Below, one piece after another: positions 17,144 through 25,148 of a stretch of DNA of 64,000 bases. The notes under the pieces are model-generated. The model was not told the origin of the DNA. It saw only the letters and a program-made list of their open reading frames with translations, and did not search any database. This DNA is from Treponema sp. Lineage in GTDB: Bacteria > Spirochaetota > Spirochaetia > Treponematales > Treponemataceae. Each line of letters opens with the position of its first letter. Position 1 is the first letter of the stretch. A program made the translations under genes and the position numbers. The stretch covers positions 62,001 to 126,000 of the forward strand of contig JAFSJX010000043.1 in NCBI GenBank assembly GCA_017449285.1, read 5' to 3'.

Positions 17144-20100
17144 CTACTCAAAGGCCCGCACACAGCAGACATAACATGTGTTAGATTTTGGAACAGAATA
17201 CACATAAACATTCGAGCCGCTGTAATAAATACGCTGTACCTCACTTGCGTAGTTTGCAGACTGTGATGAAGACCAGTAATAATCACTAGCATTCAACCGT
17301 GTTCCATCGAGTGCACTTAACACTTCATTTAGAATTGCATTGCTTTTGAAAGCATAATACAGTTCCGCAATACTCGGCATATACCAGCCTTCAGCATAAT
17401 CACCCGTAAGATTGAATGTACTTGCGTACTTGTTCACATAATCGAAAGCGGGGAAGTTTGTCGCCGAGGCCCCAGTTGCCACGGGGTACATATCGCAAAT
17501 GTACGCCCAGTTGTCGCTTCCGTCCGTGTCGCCTATAAATACGCCAGCGGTTCGTGTACAGATAATGTCGTTGAATTTGGTATTATAGCCAGCTGAATCT
17601 TGTTTTGCCCAAGCATAAGTTCCATTGTTTGTACCACCAGCAGAGTTATGGATGCCGAGCCAGCCTTTAGGCACTCCGTAGTCATCGCAATACAATACGC
17701 CTACCGCTTTCGCTTTCTGCTCGTCAGTAAAGACTCGGTTCGCGCTATACGGAATAACCGTGCCGTCATTAAGAAGAACATCCCCGTCAGTGTATGTGCC
17801 AAAACTCTGCACTTTGAGTGTTCCTGTTATTTCTTTTTCGCCATAGCTTACAGTAATATCGTATTCTCTGATTTTTCCCGTTATAGTGAATGTAGCGGTA
17901 AGCATGGTGTCGCTTATTACCGAGAAGGTCGTATTGCTGACAATAAGCGGTTTTGAAGGACAGGTTGCTGCAAAGTTTATTGCTGGGTCAAGACTTGCCG
18001 TATTGAAGTTTTTGCCCGTAATTGTCGTGGTGACCGTGCTGCCTTCTTTTAGGTAATTTACGGTAGGAATAGTAAATTCTGTAAATTCAACTTTCTCTTT
18101 TGCAAGCGTTATGCTTATTGTTGAATTTGTACTCTTATTTCCGCGCTTGTCTAGTGCAACAACTGTAAATTTATAAGTGCCACCGTCCAATTCCACATCG
18201 TTTACTGTGTATGATGCAGTCGCACTTGAGTTTCCGTAGACAGGAGCGTTAGAAATAATTGCAGTTCCGTCTTTTGAATAGCTTATTCTTACATACGCAA
18301 AATCGCTTGCATAAGGATTTATCCAGCTTACGGTAATTACTTTAGAGACCTTGTCATAAGTCGCACTAAGGTTAGAGACGGTTGAAGGCGGGGTCGTGTC
18401 CGAAGCAAAAGGATAGACAACACAGACACGTTTTTGTATTTCTTTACCTCCGTTGTTCAGTCCGTCGCTTGCATCGCCGTTAGAAAAATTAACATATCTT
18501 GCATCGTCAGCCCAATCAGGATGCTGTGATGATGACCAATACTGAACACTTTGCAACTGTGTTCCTCCCAATGCACTTAATACTTTGTTTAGTATTGTTT
18601 TATTCCTGTAGATAAAACAAAGTTCTGCAAAACTTGGCATATACCAACCGCTTGCATAAGTACCTGTAAGACCAAATCTAGTTGCATATTTATTTACATA
18701 ATTAAATGCAGGGTAGTTTTTCTCTATCATATATTGAGCATATCCGTCAACAGAACAGATTTGACTCCAGTTATTACTTCCATCTGTGTCACCAGTAAAA
18801 CTACCAGAAGTTACAGAAGAATCATTTTCAAAGTCACAAACGATGTCGGTAAAAGAGGTTTCATATCCTGGAGTATTTTCTTTTGCCCACATATAACTAC
18901 CGCTTGCTGTTCCACCACAAGAATTGTATATACCAAGCCATCCGCATGGTATACCAAATTCATTACCGTACAGTACACCAACGGCTTTTTGTTTTTGTTC
19001 TTCTGTAAAGACTCTGCTTGCACTATATGGAATAACTGTGCCATCACTAAGAAGGACATCACCGATATTGTATGTGCTAGAAACCTCTATTGTTGTCTGT
19101 TCTGGTGCAGATTTTGCAAGAAGTTCCCACTTACTTCCCGTATAGATGTATGAGCAGCCGTTTGTGGTGTTGTAGTATGCATCAAGGTACTTTGGATTTT
19201 CAACCGCAGAGTCAGACGGCAGTTCCCCGAACCAGTTAATGCTTGCACCGTCTACGCCGTCCGTGCCGCCTTTGGCAAGCAGTTTCCATTCCGTGCCGTT
19301 GTAGATGTAAGAGCAGCCTGTAGTCGTGTTGTAGTAAGCACTCAAAACTTCAGGGCTTGTGATTTCAGAAGAATCCGCATAATCACCCAGCCAGATTATG
19401 CCGCCGCTTCCTCCAGAACCGCTGGCTCCGTCAGAACCTTTTCGTGAAAGAAGCTGCCATTCCGTACCGTTGTAGATGTACGAGCAACCGTCAGCAGTGT
19501 TGTAATATGCGTTAAGATTTTCAGGATTCGTAATTTCACTAGAAGAAGCAAAACTACCAAGCCAAGAAATGCTCGTACCGTCCGTGCCTGCCAATCCGTC
19601 TGTTCCCGCTTTCGCAAGGAGTTCCCATGCCGTGCCGTTGTAAAGGTAAGAGCAGCCGTCAGCGGTGTTGTAGTAAGCCCAATAGAGTTTTGGATTTTCC
19701 GGGGCAGAAGCAAGCTCGCCTTTCCAAACGATTGAAGTGCCGTTCACACCTGCTTTTGCGAGAACTTCCCATTCTTCACCGTTCCAAATGTAAGTGTAGC
19801 CTGCCGTGGTATTGTAATACGCCCAATTCAACTCAGGCTCTGTCGGAGCAGAAGAAAGCTCTCCCTTCCAGACGATTGACTTGCCGTCCGCGCCGGCGAC
19901 ACCAGTTTCGCCAGTATCACCTTTTTCGCCTGTCGCACCTTTTTCAGAAAGTTTATCCCATTTTTCGCCATTCCAGATGTATGAACAGCCGTCTGTCGTA
20001 TTAAAGTATGCCCAGTTAAGTTCAGGAGTTGTCGGAGCAGTTTCCAATTCGCCTTTCCAAGTAATTGAAACACCGGTCGCACCTGTGTCACCTTTTTCGC

Positions 20101-21136
20101 CCTTAGACGAAAGCTTTTGCCAGTTGTCCCACATATAAATGTATGAACAGCCATCGCTTGTGTTATAATATGCATCAAGTTCTTGCGGGGCATCTATTTC
20201 ATCAGAAGAAGTTGCATCTCCACGCCAGTTTATGCCCTTTCCGTCACTTCCATCTTCGCCTTTTTCGCCAGGAGCACCGTCAGCACCATTTGCACCAGAG
20301 CGGGCGAGCAGTTCCCACTTACTTCCTGTATAGATATATGAGCAACCGTCCGTTATGTTAAAGTAGGCATTTAGGTATTTTGGATTACCTATTTTAGACT
20401 CAGAATTGTAACTTCCAAGCCATACCATATTTGTAGCAATTTCATTATTCGTAAAATTACCGCTCGACACCTTCACAGTGTCGTTCGCCGCCACCGTAAC
20501 ATTTGAACTCAAATTATGAATCACGCCGTTTTTTGTAGCGACCACCCAATAGCCTTTTCCCGCTGGCACACCCGAAATCACATAGTTTCCCGCATCATCG
20601 GTCATCGCCATGTAGCTTGTGCCCGCAACGAACACCAAAAAGCCCGTGTTGCCAGTGCCGTTCCAGTCCGTTGTTATCGTTCCCGTAATACTTCCTGTGG
20701 CGGTCAATTTTAACACATCGGCAATCGTTGTTTCTGCGGCGCGAACGACAACATTCGTGCAGACCGCCCGTTCACTCGAATATGAACTTGCCGCGTACAC
20801 CGTGTATGTTCCCGCGTCCAAGCCTTCAAAACTATACGAGCCATCGGCAGCACTTACGTTGCTTGCGACTATCGTTCTGGCGGCAGAAACGACGCTCCTA
20901 GAAGCGACAGACTGCGATACGGCAACAGCTCTTAGGCCGTCCGTTTTATCGAGCGTAAGCATAATGCCACCGTGATTTTTGCCGTCCACATTGGAATACT
21001 GCACCGTGCCAGAGATTTTTCCGGTAGCGGTCGTGCCACTTCCTATGCCGTCTGAATCCGAGGAACAAGAAACTGCTCCTACCAAAAGAAATGCACCTAC
21101 CAGTGCGGTAAGAGCAACACTAAGCCTTTTTTTCAT
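17144..21136 (-). CDS. 1330-residue modular lipoprotein: eight W-G modules with collagen-like linkers and two DUF1566-like domains
   Basis: Order: signal peptide and lipobox GAVSC (Cys24); two carboxypeptidase-regulatory-like beta domains (about 38-145 and 148-230); eight modules of 48-65 residues from 238 to 676, each starting VW.G or IxWxG and ending YYNT.DGCSYIYNG..WELL, joined by Gly-X-Y runs such as GEKGDTGATG; a DUF1566/Lcl-like domain (about 688-910); an FnIII-like domain (915-1010); an IPT-like domain (1015-1110); and a second DUF1566-like copy (1113-1330). The C-type-lectin-like ends read YWSSSQ...VCVVYPF and YYWSSSQ...CYVCCVRAFE. GGAGGATAA precedes the ATG. It is probably a surface adhesin. 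The Ser/Tyr/Asn-rich C terminus resembles variable regions of diversity-generating retroelement targets, but no reverse transcriptase is in the window. Confidence 0.82.
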   Translation of the reverse strand: MKKRLSVALTALVGAFLLVGAVSCSSDSDGIGSGTTATGKISGTVQYSNVDGKNHGGIMLTLDKTDGLRAVAVSQSVASRSVVSAARTIVASNVSAADGSYSFEGLDAGTYTVYAASSYSSERAVCTNVVVRAAETTIADVLKLTATGSITGTITTDWNGTGNTGFLVFVAGTSYMAMTDDAGNYVISGVPAGKGYWVVATKNGVIHNLSSNVTVAANDTVKVSSGNFTNNEIATNMVWLGSYNSESKIGNPKYLNAYFNITDGCSYIYTGSKWELLARSGANGADGAPGEKGEDGSDGKGINWRGDATSSDEIDAPQELDAYYNTSDGCSYIYMWDNWQKLSSKGEKGDTGATGVSITWKGELETAPTTPELNWAYFNTTDGCSYIWNGEKWDKLSEKGATGEKGDTGETGVAGADGKSIVWKGELSSAPTEPELNWAYYNTTAGYTYIWNGEEWEVLAKAGVNGTSIVWKGELASAPENPKLYWAYYNTADGCSYLYNGTAWELLAKAGTDGLAGTDGTSISWLGSFASSSEITNPENLNAYYNTADGCSYIYNGTEWQLLSRKGSDGASGSGGSGGIIWLGDYADSSEITSPEVLSAYYNTTTGCSYIYNGTEWKLLAKGGTDGVDGASINWFGELPSDSAVENPKYLDAYYNTTNGCSYIYTGSKWELLAKSAPEQTTIEVSSTYNIGDVLLSDGTVIPYSASRVFTEEQKQKAVGVLYGNEFGIPCGWLGIYNSCGGTASGSYMWAKENTPGYETSFTDIVCDFENDSSVTSGSFTGDTDGSNNWSQICSVDGYAQYMIEKNYPAFNYVNKYATRFGLTGTYASGWYMPSFAELCFIYRNKTILNKVLSALGGTQLQSVQYWSSSQHPDWADDARYVNFSNGDASDGLNNGGKEIQKRVCVVYPFASDTTPPSTVSNLSATYDKVSKVITVSWINPYASDFAYVRISYSKDGTAIISNAPVYGNSSATASYTVNDVELDGGTYKFTVVALDKRGNKSTNSTISITLAKEKVEFTEFTIPTVNYLKEGSTVTTTITGKNFNTASLDPAINFAATCPSKPLIVSNTTFSVISDTMLTATFTITGKIREYDITVSYGEKEITGTLKVQSFGTYTDGDVLLNDGTVIPYSANRVFTDEQKAKAVGVLYCDDYGVPKGWLGIHNSAGGTNNGTYAWAKQDSAGYNTKFNDIICTRTAGVFIGDTDGSDNWAYICDMYPVATGASATNFPAFDYVNKYASTFNLTGDYAEGWYMPSIAELYYAFKSNAILNEVLSALDGTRLNASDYYWSSSQSANYASEVQRIYYSGSNVYVYSVPKSNTCYVCCVRAFE

Positions 21137-21168
21137 ATTTATCCTCCAAATTCCGTTTGCCGTATTCG

Positions 21169-21191
21169 GTTAGTTCGTCACAGGCTAACCG
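21169..21191. promoter_or_regulatory. CGGTTAG-N9-CTAACCG operator between divergent genes
   Basis: A perfect 7-bp inverted repeat CGGTTAG / CTAACCG, from 21169 to 21191, at the predicted transcription start of the leftward lipoprotein gene and upstream of the rightward XRE gene. It is a good candidate binding site for that XRE protein. Confidence 0.5.
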
Positions 21192-21201
21192 TATATGATA
21201 T

Positions 21202-21230
21202 ATTATAACTTAGCTATCCGTTTTCTGCAA
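21202..21230 (-). promoter_or_regulatory. promoter of the modular lipoprotein gene
   Basis: Leftward TTGCAG (21225-21230), 17-bp spacer, TATAAT (21202-21207). The start of transcription should fall next to the CGGTTAG/CTAACCG inverted repeat, so a protein bound there would block initiation. Confidence 0.7.
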
Positions 21231-21271
21231 TAAAATTTATCTAACTAATCAAAAAAGGCTAGTCTGTTTTC

Positions 21272-21586
21272 ATGGGATTTAAAGAAATTTTAAAAGACGA
21301 ATTGACATACAAAGGCATTCAGACAAAGGAACTTTCTGCAAAGACAGGCATAAGCCTCAGCACTTTAAACCACTATCTCGTACAGAACGGCAACGCCCCC
21401 AGCGCGGAAAACGCCTACAAAATCGCGCAGGTGCTGGGCGTTTCGGTGGAATATCTTTTGACGGGGAAAAATGTCTCCATCGACGCGGACATCAAGCCCG
21501 CCGTGCAGAAACTTATCCCCGAACTGAACTACCTGGAAGACAAAGATTTATCGCTCATCAAAGAAATCGCAGCCCGGCTCAAATAG
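21272..21586 (+). CDS. XRE-family helix-turn-helix regulator
   Basis: A 104-residue protein. The HTH is KELSAKTGISLSTLNHYLVQ (residues 19-38), followed by the XRE helix AYKIAQVLGVSVEYLLTGK and a charged helical tail. Small Cro/CI-like proteins of this size bind as dimers to inverted repeats. It is divergent from the large lipoprotein gene, 135 bp away, and the palindrome in that gap is its likely target. The tail motif VEYLLTGK also occurs in the gene fragment at 28496, pointing to a local paralogue family. Confidence 0.82.
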   Translation: MGFKEILKDELTYKGIQTKELSAKTGISLSTLNHYLVQNGNAPSAENAYKIAQVLGVSVEYLLTGKNVSIDADIKPAVQKLIPELNYLEDKDLSLIKEIAARLK

Positions 21587-21639
21587 GAGTAGCCCCTGCT
21601 CGATTTTCATGCTATACTGTCTCCAAGGAGATACACGCC

Positions 21640-21852
21640 ATGCCCTTTGCTGTCCTTGAAGAAAAAATAAAGCAAATTCCCCAAGAATACATTGCCGAAG
21701 TTGTCAATTTTTTGGATTTGTTGCAGTACAAAATCCGTGCCGAACAGCCCGCAAAGGAAAAACCGAAGCGTCAGTTGGGACTTCTCAAAGGTCAAATTTG
21801 GATGGCGGATGACTTTGATGCGCCACTGGAAGATTTCAAGGAGTATATGTAA
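21640..21852 (+). CDS. DUF2281-type antitoxin of a VapBC-like pair
   Basis: A 70-residue protein with the DUF2281 pattern: an N-terminal helix KIKQIPQEYIAEVVNFLDLL and a C-terminal GLLKGQIWMADDFDAPLEDF that wraps the toxin. CAAGGAG lies before the ATG, and TGCTATACT (21610-21618) is an extended -10 upstream. Its stop overlaps the toxin start (TAATG), ensuring coupled synthesis. It should neutralise the PIN toxin that follows. Confidence 0.85.
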   Translation: MPFAVLEEKIKQIPQEYIAEVVNFLDLLQYKIRAEQPAKEKPKRQLGLLKGQIWMADDFDAPLEDFKEYM

Positions 21853-22229
21853 TGTATTTGCTTGATACGCACACTTTTCTGTGGCTTTTAGGCGAAGATG
21901 AACGGCTGTCGTCACTTGCCCGAACAATTATCAATTCTGACGCAGATTTATGCATCAGCATCGGGAGTTTTTGGGAAATCGCCATAAAACAGAATATAGG
22001 AAAACTTAAAGTCGACCGAACACCGCTTGAACTGATGAATTTGGCAACAAGCCAGTCAATTATCATTCAGCAAATAGAACCCCAACACCTAAACATAATT
22101 CGAACATTGGAACGAATTCACAATGACCCATTCGACCGCCTGATAATCGCCCAAGCCATGTGTGAAAAATACCCCATCCTTACTTGTGACTCCATCATTC
22201 CAAAATATGATGTCACAACCGTCTGGTGA
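21852..22229 (+). CDS. vapC: PIN-domain toxin of a VapBC-like pair
   Basis: A 125-residue PIN nuclease. Acidic metal-binding residues are visible in LLDTHTFLWLL (Asp5), SFWEIAIKQ (Glu), and the family-typical HNDPFDRLIIAQA, with a final Asp in LTCDS. VapC-type toxins cut tRNA or rRNA. It follows its DUF2281 antitoxin with a 1-nt overlap and is convergent with the AlbA_2 gene 19 bp away. Confidence 0.9.
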   Translation: MYLLDTHTFLWLLGEDERLSSLARTIINSDADLCISIGSFWEIAIKQNIGKLKVDRTPLELMNLATSQSIIIQQIEPQHLNIIRTLERIHNDPFDRLIIAQAMCEKYPILTCDSIIPKYDVTTVW

Positions 22230-22248
22230 TTTTTTTTCCCCCCCCCTC

Positions 22249-23682
22249 TCACGGCAATCTTGTCACAATCTGCTGGTTCTTGCTCTTGGGCTTGTCGGGA
22301 ATGGTGTAGCTCAGTTTTCCCGCCGCAATCAGCGGAACGACATAATTGTTGATGAAATACGCCGGGTGCTTTTCGTCAAAACCGAATTCGCGGGCAAGCG
22401 CCTCTTTGGTGCGCGGCTTCCGGCAAAACGCGAGCAACTTTGTCTGCAAGTCATCTTTGACCGCCTTTTTGTTGTACAGCGTGACCTTAAAATTTCCCCG
22501 CAGGTTCTCAAACTGAGGCTCCAAAAGCCCCGCCTTTTTCATTTCCGCATAAATCGTGGGAATGCCGGAATAGCGGTTTTCCGTCTGATTCATAATCTCC
22601 AGTGCGGCAGCAATGAACGGATTTCGCACGTCGCCCTTCGTCTTTCCCAGGTCATCAAGCGTAAGCCTTCCGTACAGTCCGCCGGGATTTGAGACTTCCA
22701 TGCGGTCTGGATACATTTCAAGGCGGATTGGCTCGTTCTCCGTGTGAAAACTGTAATCCCGATGAATCAAGGCGTTCAAAATAATCTCGCGGACGGCCTT
22801 TATCGGATATTCGGTCACATCCTTCCGATGCCCCGTCTCATCAATCACCGTGGAAATCGCCATATTCTGATGAACGAATGCCATCGCCGTCTCCAGCATC
22901 TGCGGAATCGTGCCGTCAAGCCGCTTGTTCACGATAAACCGTTCCCCCGCATCGCTTTCTTCCGCATAGTTTTCCGTTGCACAGACAACCGCCACAATGT
23001 CAAGATTTGGGGAAAGATACTGCGGATATTTTCCGAAAAGCATGATGCCGCAGACCGTCGGGCGACCGTCCCTGTCAGAAAGTCCGTTCAGATTGACAAG
23101 CGATTTTTTGTCAAGGTTCATAAGGTTCGGCTTCACGGAAACCGCCCTCGCAATAAAACCGTCAAGCTGAATCTGGTCAAACTGGCTCTCGTCAATCCTG
23201 GGGCTTGTCCGCAACTCATCCTCGGTCTTGTACTTAAACGCATCATAACTGTAGATTTCATATTCGCTCATCGGTAAGTCCGACTCACCAACGCGGATAT
23301 ACGAGCCTTTGCTTTTTCCTTTTCCCGAATAATAGCACGGCTTGTTGATGGCCTCCATCTCCGCAATCTCGGCGGAAAGAATCGTTTTTCCGTGATAGTC
23401 ACAAATCGTAATCAGTGGGCGCACAACGGGTTCCATTTCCTTTGCCTGCTCCACAATTTTCTTTTCCAGAATGTCAGGATTTTTTACTCCACAGACTTTG
23501 TAGCCCGCTTTTTCGTCAATGCCGAACAGAATGATTCCGCCGTCCGTGTTTGAAAAGCTGGAAAACGTGTCGTACAATTTTTCGGGAGAGCCTTCTTTCG
23601 CACTTTTGAATTCGATGTTCACAGTTTCGGTTTTTCGTCCCAAAATTTTCGTAATCAGCCGTTTCAACTGTATTTCCTGCAT
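22249..23682 (-). CDS. AlbA_2 / HATPase_c_4 domain regulator-like protein
   Basis: A 477-residue protein. Residues 10-150 form a Schlafen AlbA_2 domain (ETVNIEFKSAKEG, FSNTDGGIILFGIDEKAGY, SYIRVGESDLPMS). The middle has the HATPase_c_4 signature (IREIILNALIHRDYSFHTEN with Glu/Asn/His, then RLEMYPDRMEVSNPGGLYG). The C terminus contains a winged-helix-like stretch (TKEALAREFGFDEKHP). Such proteins are annotated as ATP-dependent helicase-like or transcriptional regulators; the biochemical role is poorly known. AAAGAGGA precedes the ATG. Its promoter is embedded in an array of eight 20-bp repeats, which suggests autoregulation. Confidence 0.85.
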   Translation of the reverse strand: MQEIQLKRLITKILGRKTETVNIEFKSAKEGSPEKLYDTFSSFSNTDGGIILFGIDEKAGYKVCGVKNPDILEKKIVEQAKEMEPVVRPLITICDYHGKTILSAEIAEMEAINKPCYYSGKGKSKGSYIRVGESDLPMSEYEIYSYDAFKYKTEDELRTSPRIDESQFDQIQLDGFIARAVSVKPNLMNLDKKSLVNLNGLSDRDGRPTVCGIMLFGKYPQYLSPNLDIVAVVCATENYAEESDAGERFIVNKRLDGTIPQMLETAMAFVHQNMAISTVIDETGHRKDVTEYPIKAVREIILNALIHRDYSFHTENEPIRLEMYPDRMEVSNPGGLYGRLTLDDLGKTKGDVRNPFIAAALEIMNQTENRYSGIPTIYAEMKKAGLLEPQFENLRGNFKVTLYNKKAVKDDLQTKLLAFCRKPRTKEALAREFGFDEKHPAYFINNYVVPLIAAGKLSYTIPDKPKSKNQQIVTRLP

Positions 23683-23692
23683 AAAAATCCTC

Positions 23693-23846
23693 TTTTACGA
23701 AAATTATACCTCATTTTACGAAAATTTCAATTACTTTACGAAAATTTTAATCATTTTACGAAAATTTCAATCACTTTACGAAAATTTTAATCATTTTACG
23801 AAAATTTTAATCATTTTACGAAAATTTATTCTCTTTTACGAAAACA
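23693..23846. repeat. array of eight 20-bp direct repeats, TTTTACGAAAAT-type
   Basis: Eight copies of (T)TTTACGAAAA. The ACG triplets start at 23697, 23718, 23738, 23758, 23778, 23798, 23818 and 23838: one 21-bp step, then exact 20-bp steps. Spacing bases (TTYAATCAYT) are also mostly conserved. The core is nearly palindromic (TTTT-ACG-AAAA). Two helical turns per repeat would place bound proteins on one DNA face. It occupies the whole upstream region of the AlbA_2 gene and ends 66 bp before the WYL gene. Confidence 0.9.
23703..23730 (-). promoter_or_regulatory. AlbA_2 gene promoter inside the repeat array
   Basis: Leftward TTGAAA, a 16-bp spacer and TATAAT lie within the first two repeats, so the -10 and -35 boxes overlap repeat units. 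The leader is short and contains AAAGAGGA before the ATG at 23682. Protein bound to the array should directly control polymerase access. Confidence 0.65.
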
Positions 23847-23897
23847 ACTTTTGCCATCCGTCCGCCACAAACGCCAGTAGCGCGCAGTTCAAAATCA

Positions 23898-23906
23898 TGC
23901 TATACT
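23898..23906 (+). promoter_or_regulatory. extended -10 TGCTATACT, leaderless promoter of the WYL gene
   Basis: TGCTATACT ends 6 nt before the ATG at 23913, so transcription should begin at or next to the A of ATG. No -35 box and no ribosome binding site are visible. Confidence 0.6.
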
Positions 23907-23912
23907 GTTCCC

Positions 23913-24896
23913 ATGTCCACGCCAACATCCCGCGAAGAAAAAGTAAAGCAGCTGCGCATCATCGAAATCGACCGCCTGATTCGTTCTGGCTCACACCCCA
24001 ATGCTACCAGTCTGCGCAAGCATTTTGAAGTTTCCCGCGCCACGATTATGCGCGACATCGAATTTTTGCGCGACCGATACAACGCGCCGCTGGAATATGA
24101 TTCCGCACGGAACGGCTACTTTTACACCGACCCCACGTTTTTCGTCCAGAGCGTCATGCTGAGCGAGGCGGAACTTTTCTCCGTCTCCGTGATTCAGCCG
24201 CTTCTGGAGCAGTATCGGAACACGCCGCTGGAAGCCTCCATCAAAAACATTTTCTCCAAGCTCACGGACATGCTTCCGCAGGAAGTTTCCATGGACACGA
24301 CCTTCATCGGCAAGGACATCACGTTCATCTCTGACCCGCTTCCCGCAATCAGCAACGAAACCTTTACGGCAGTATTCAAGGCAATGCGCACCCACAGGAC
24401 AATCCGCTTTTCCTACCGCGCCCTCAACCGCAGCGAATACACCGAGCACCGCGCAAACCCCTACCATGTCCTCTGCCAAAAAGGCAACTGGTACATGCTC
24501 GCCTACGATTTCAACCACGACCGCATCACCACGTTTTCCCTCGCCCGCTTCAAGGACATTACAATAGAAGAAAACGCATTTTCCGTTCCCGCCGACTTTG
24601 ACCCGCACCAGTATTTCGACTCCTCGTTCGGTGTGTGGAACACCAATACCGCCCCCGTAAAGATTGAGCTTCTGTTCAGCAAGGAAATCAACACATACAT
24701 TCTGGAGCGCAACTGGCACCAGACGCAGGAACTCCACCAGAACGACGATGGCACGGTCTACCTCAGTTTTTTTTCGAATCAACTGCAGGAAACGCTCCAT
24801 TGGGTCATGCATTTTGGAAGCAGCGTGCGAGTGTTGAACCCGCCAGAACTTGCAGAACAAGTGCGTAAGGAAGCACAGAAGATTCTTTCCCTGTGA
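23913..24896 (+). CDS. WYL-domain transcriptional regulator
   Basis: A 327-residue protein: N-terminal winged HTH (ATSLRKHFEVSRATIMRDIEFL, in two parts around the turn), a linker, then a WYL domain (about 145-230) with GNWYMLAYD in place of the name-giving triad, TFSLARFKDI, and a C-terminal WCX-like segment (LQETLHWVMHFGSSVRVLNP). WYL regulators sense nucleic-acid or nucleotide ligands and often control defence or DNA-damage genes. It is divergent from the AlbA_2 gene across the repeat array, making the array a candidate target. No cas genes are nearby. Predicted leaderless. Confidence 0.9.
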   Translation: MSTPTSREEKVKQLRIIEIDRLIRSGSHPNATSLRKHFEVSRATIMRDIEFLRDRYNAPLEYDSARNGYFYTDPTFFVQSVMLSEAELFSVSVIQPLLEQYRNTPLEASIKNIFSKLTDMLPQEVSMDTTFIGKDITFISDPLPAISNETFTAVFKAMRTHRTIRFSYRALNRSEYTEHRANPYHVLCQKGNWYMLAYDFNHDRITTFSLARFKDITIEENAFSVPADFDPHQYFDSSFGVWNTNTAPVKIELLFSKEINTYILERNWHQTQELHQNDDGTVYLSFFSNQLQETLHWVMHFGSSVRVLNPPELAEQVRKEAQKILSL

Positions 24897-25018
24897 TTTT
24901 TTAGTTTTTTTTCCATTTTTTTTCAATGGTGTATCATTCGTTGCGACACCATGTATCGTAAAATAATCTTGTAAGGCTCAAAAAAGTGCGACACTGCCGC
25001 CTTGCAAGGAGATTCACC

Positions 25019-25120
25019 ATGAAAAACATTGATTCAAGAGTACAGAAATTTCTGACGAATGTAGGATTTGTCGCCGTATCGCTGGCGTTCTGGTTTATGT
25101 TTTTAAATTGTGTCCTGTAA
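25019..25120 (+). CDS. 33-residue membrane peptide
   Basis: A short ORF with an excellent GCAAGGAG ribosome binding site 7 nt before its ATG. It encodes a charged head (MKNIDSRVQKFL) and one hydrophobic helix (VGFVAVSLAFWFMFLNCVL). Size and layout resemble small membrane proteins or type I toxin peptides, but no antisense RNA is evident. It lies in an otherwise empty 250-bp gap between the WYL gene and a convergent hydrolase. Confidence 0.5.
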   Translation: MKNIDSRVQKFLTNVGFVAVSLAFWFMFLNCVL

Positions 25121-25148
25121 ACAGCGGAAGTCTATTTTGGTTTGCCGC

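Noticed and set aside
17144..17300. A complete diversity-generating retroelement
   Set aside because: No reverse transcriptase, accessory gene or template repeat could be found in the window; only a target-like C terminus is seen.
23693..23846. CRISPR array
   Set aside because: The period is 20 bp and the whole unit is repeated, so there are no unique spacers, and no cas genes are nearby.
23519..24028. A 169-residue protein with repeated YENFNHFTKILIILRKF
   Set aside because: It is the translation of the 20-bp repeat array plus the antisense of the AlbA_2 gene start; it has no ribosome binding site.
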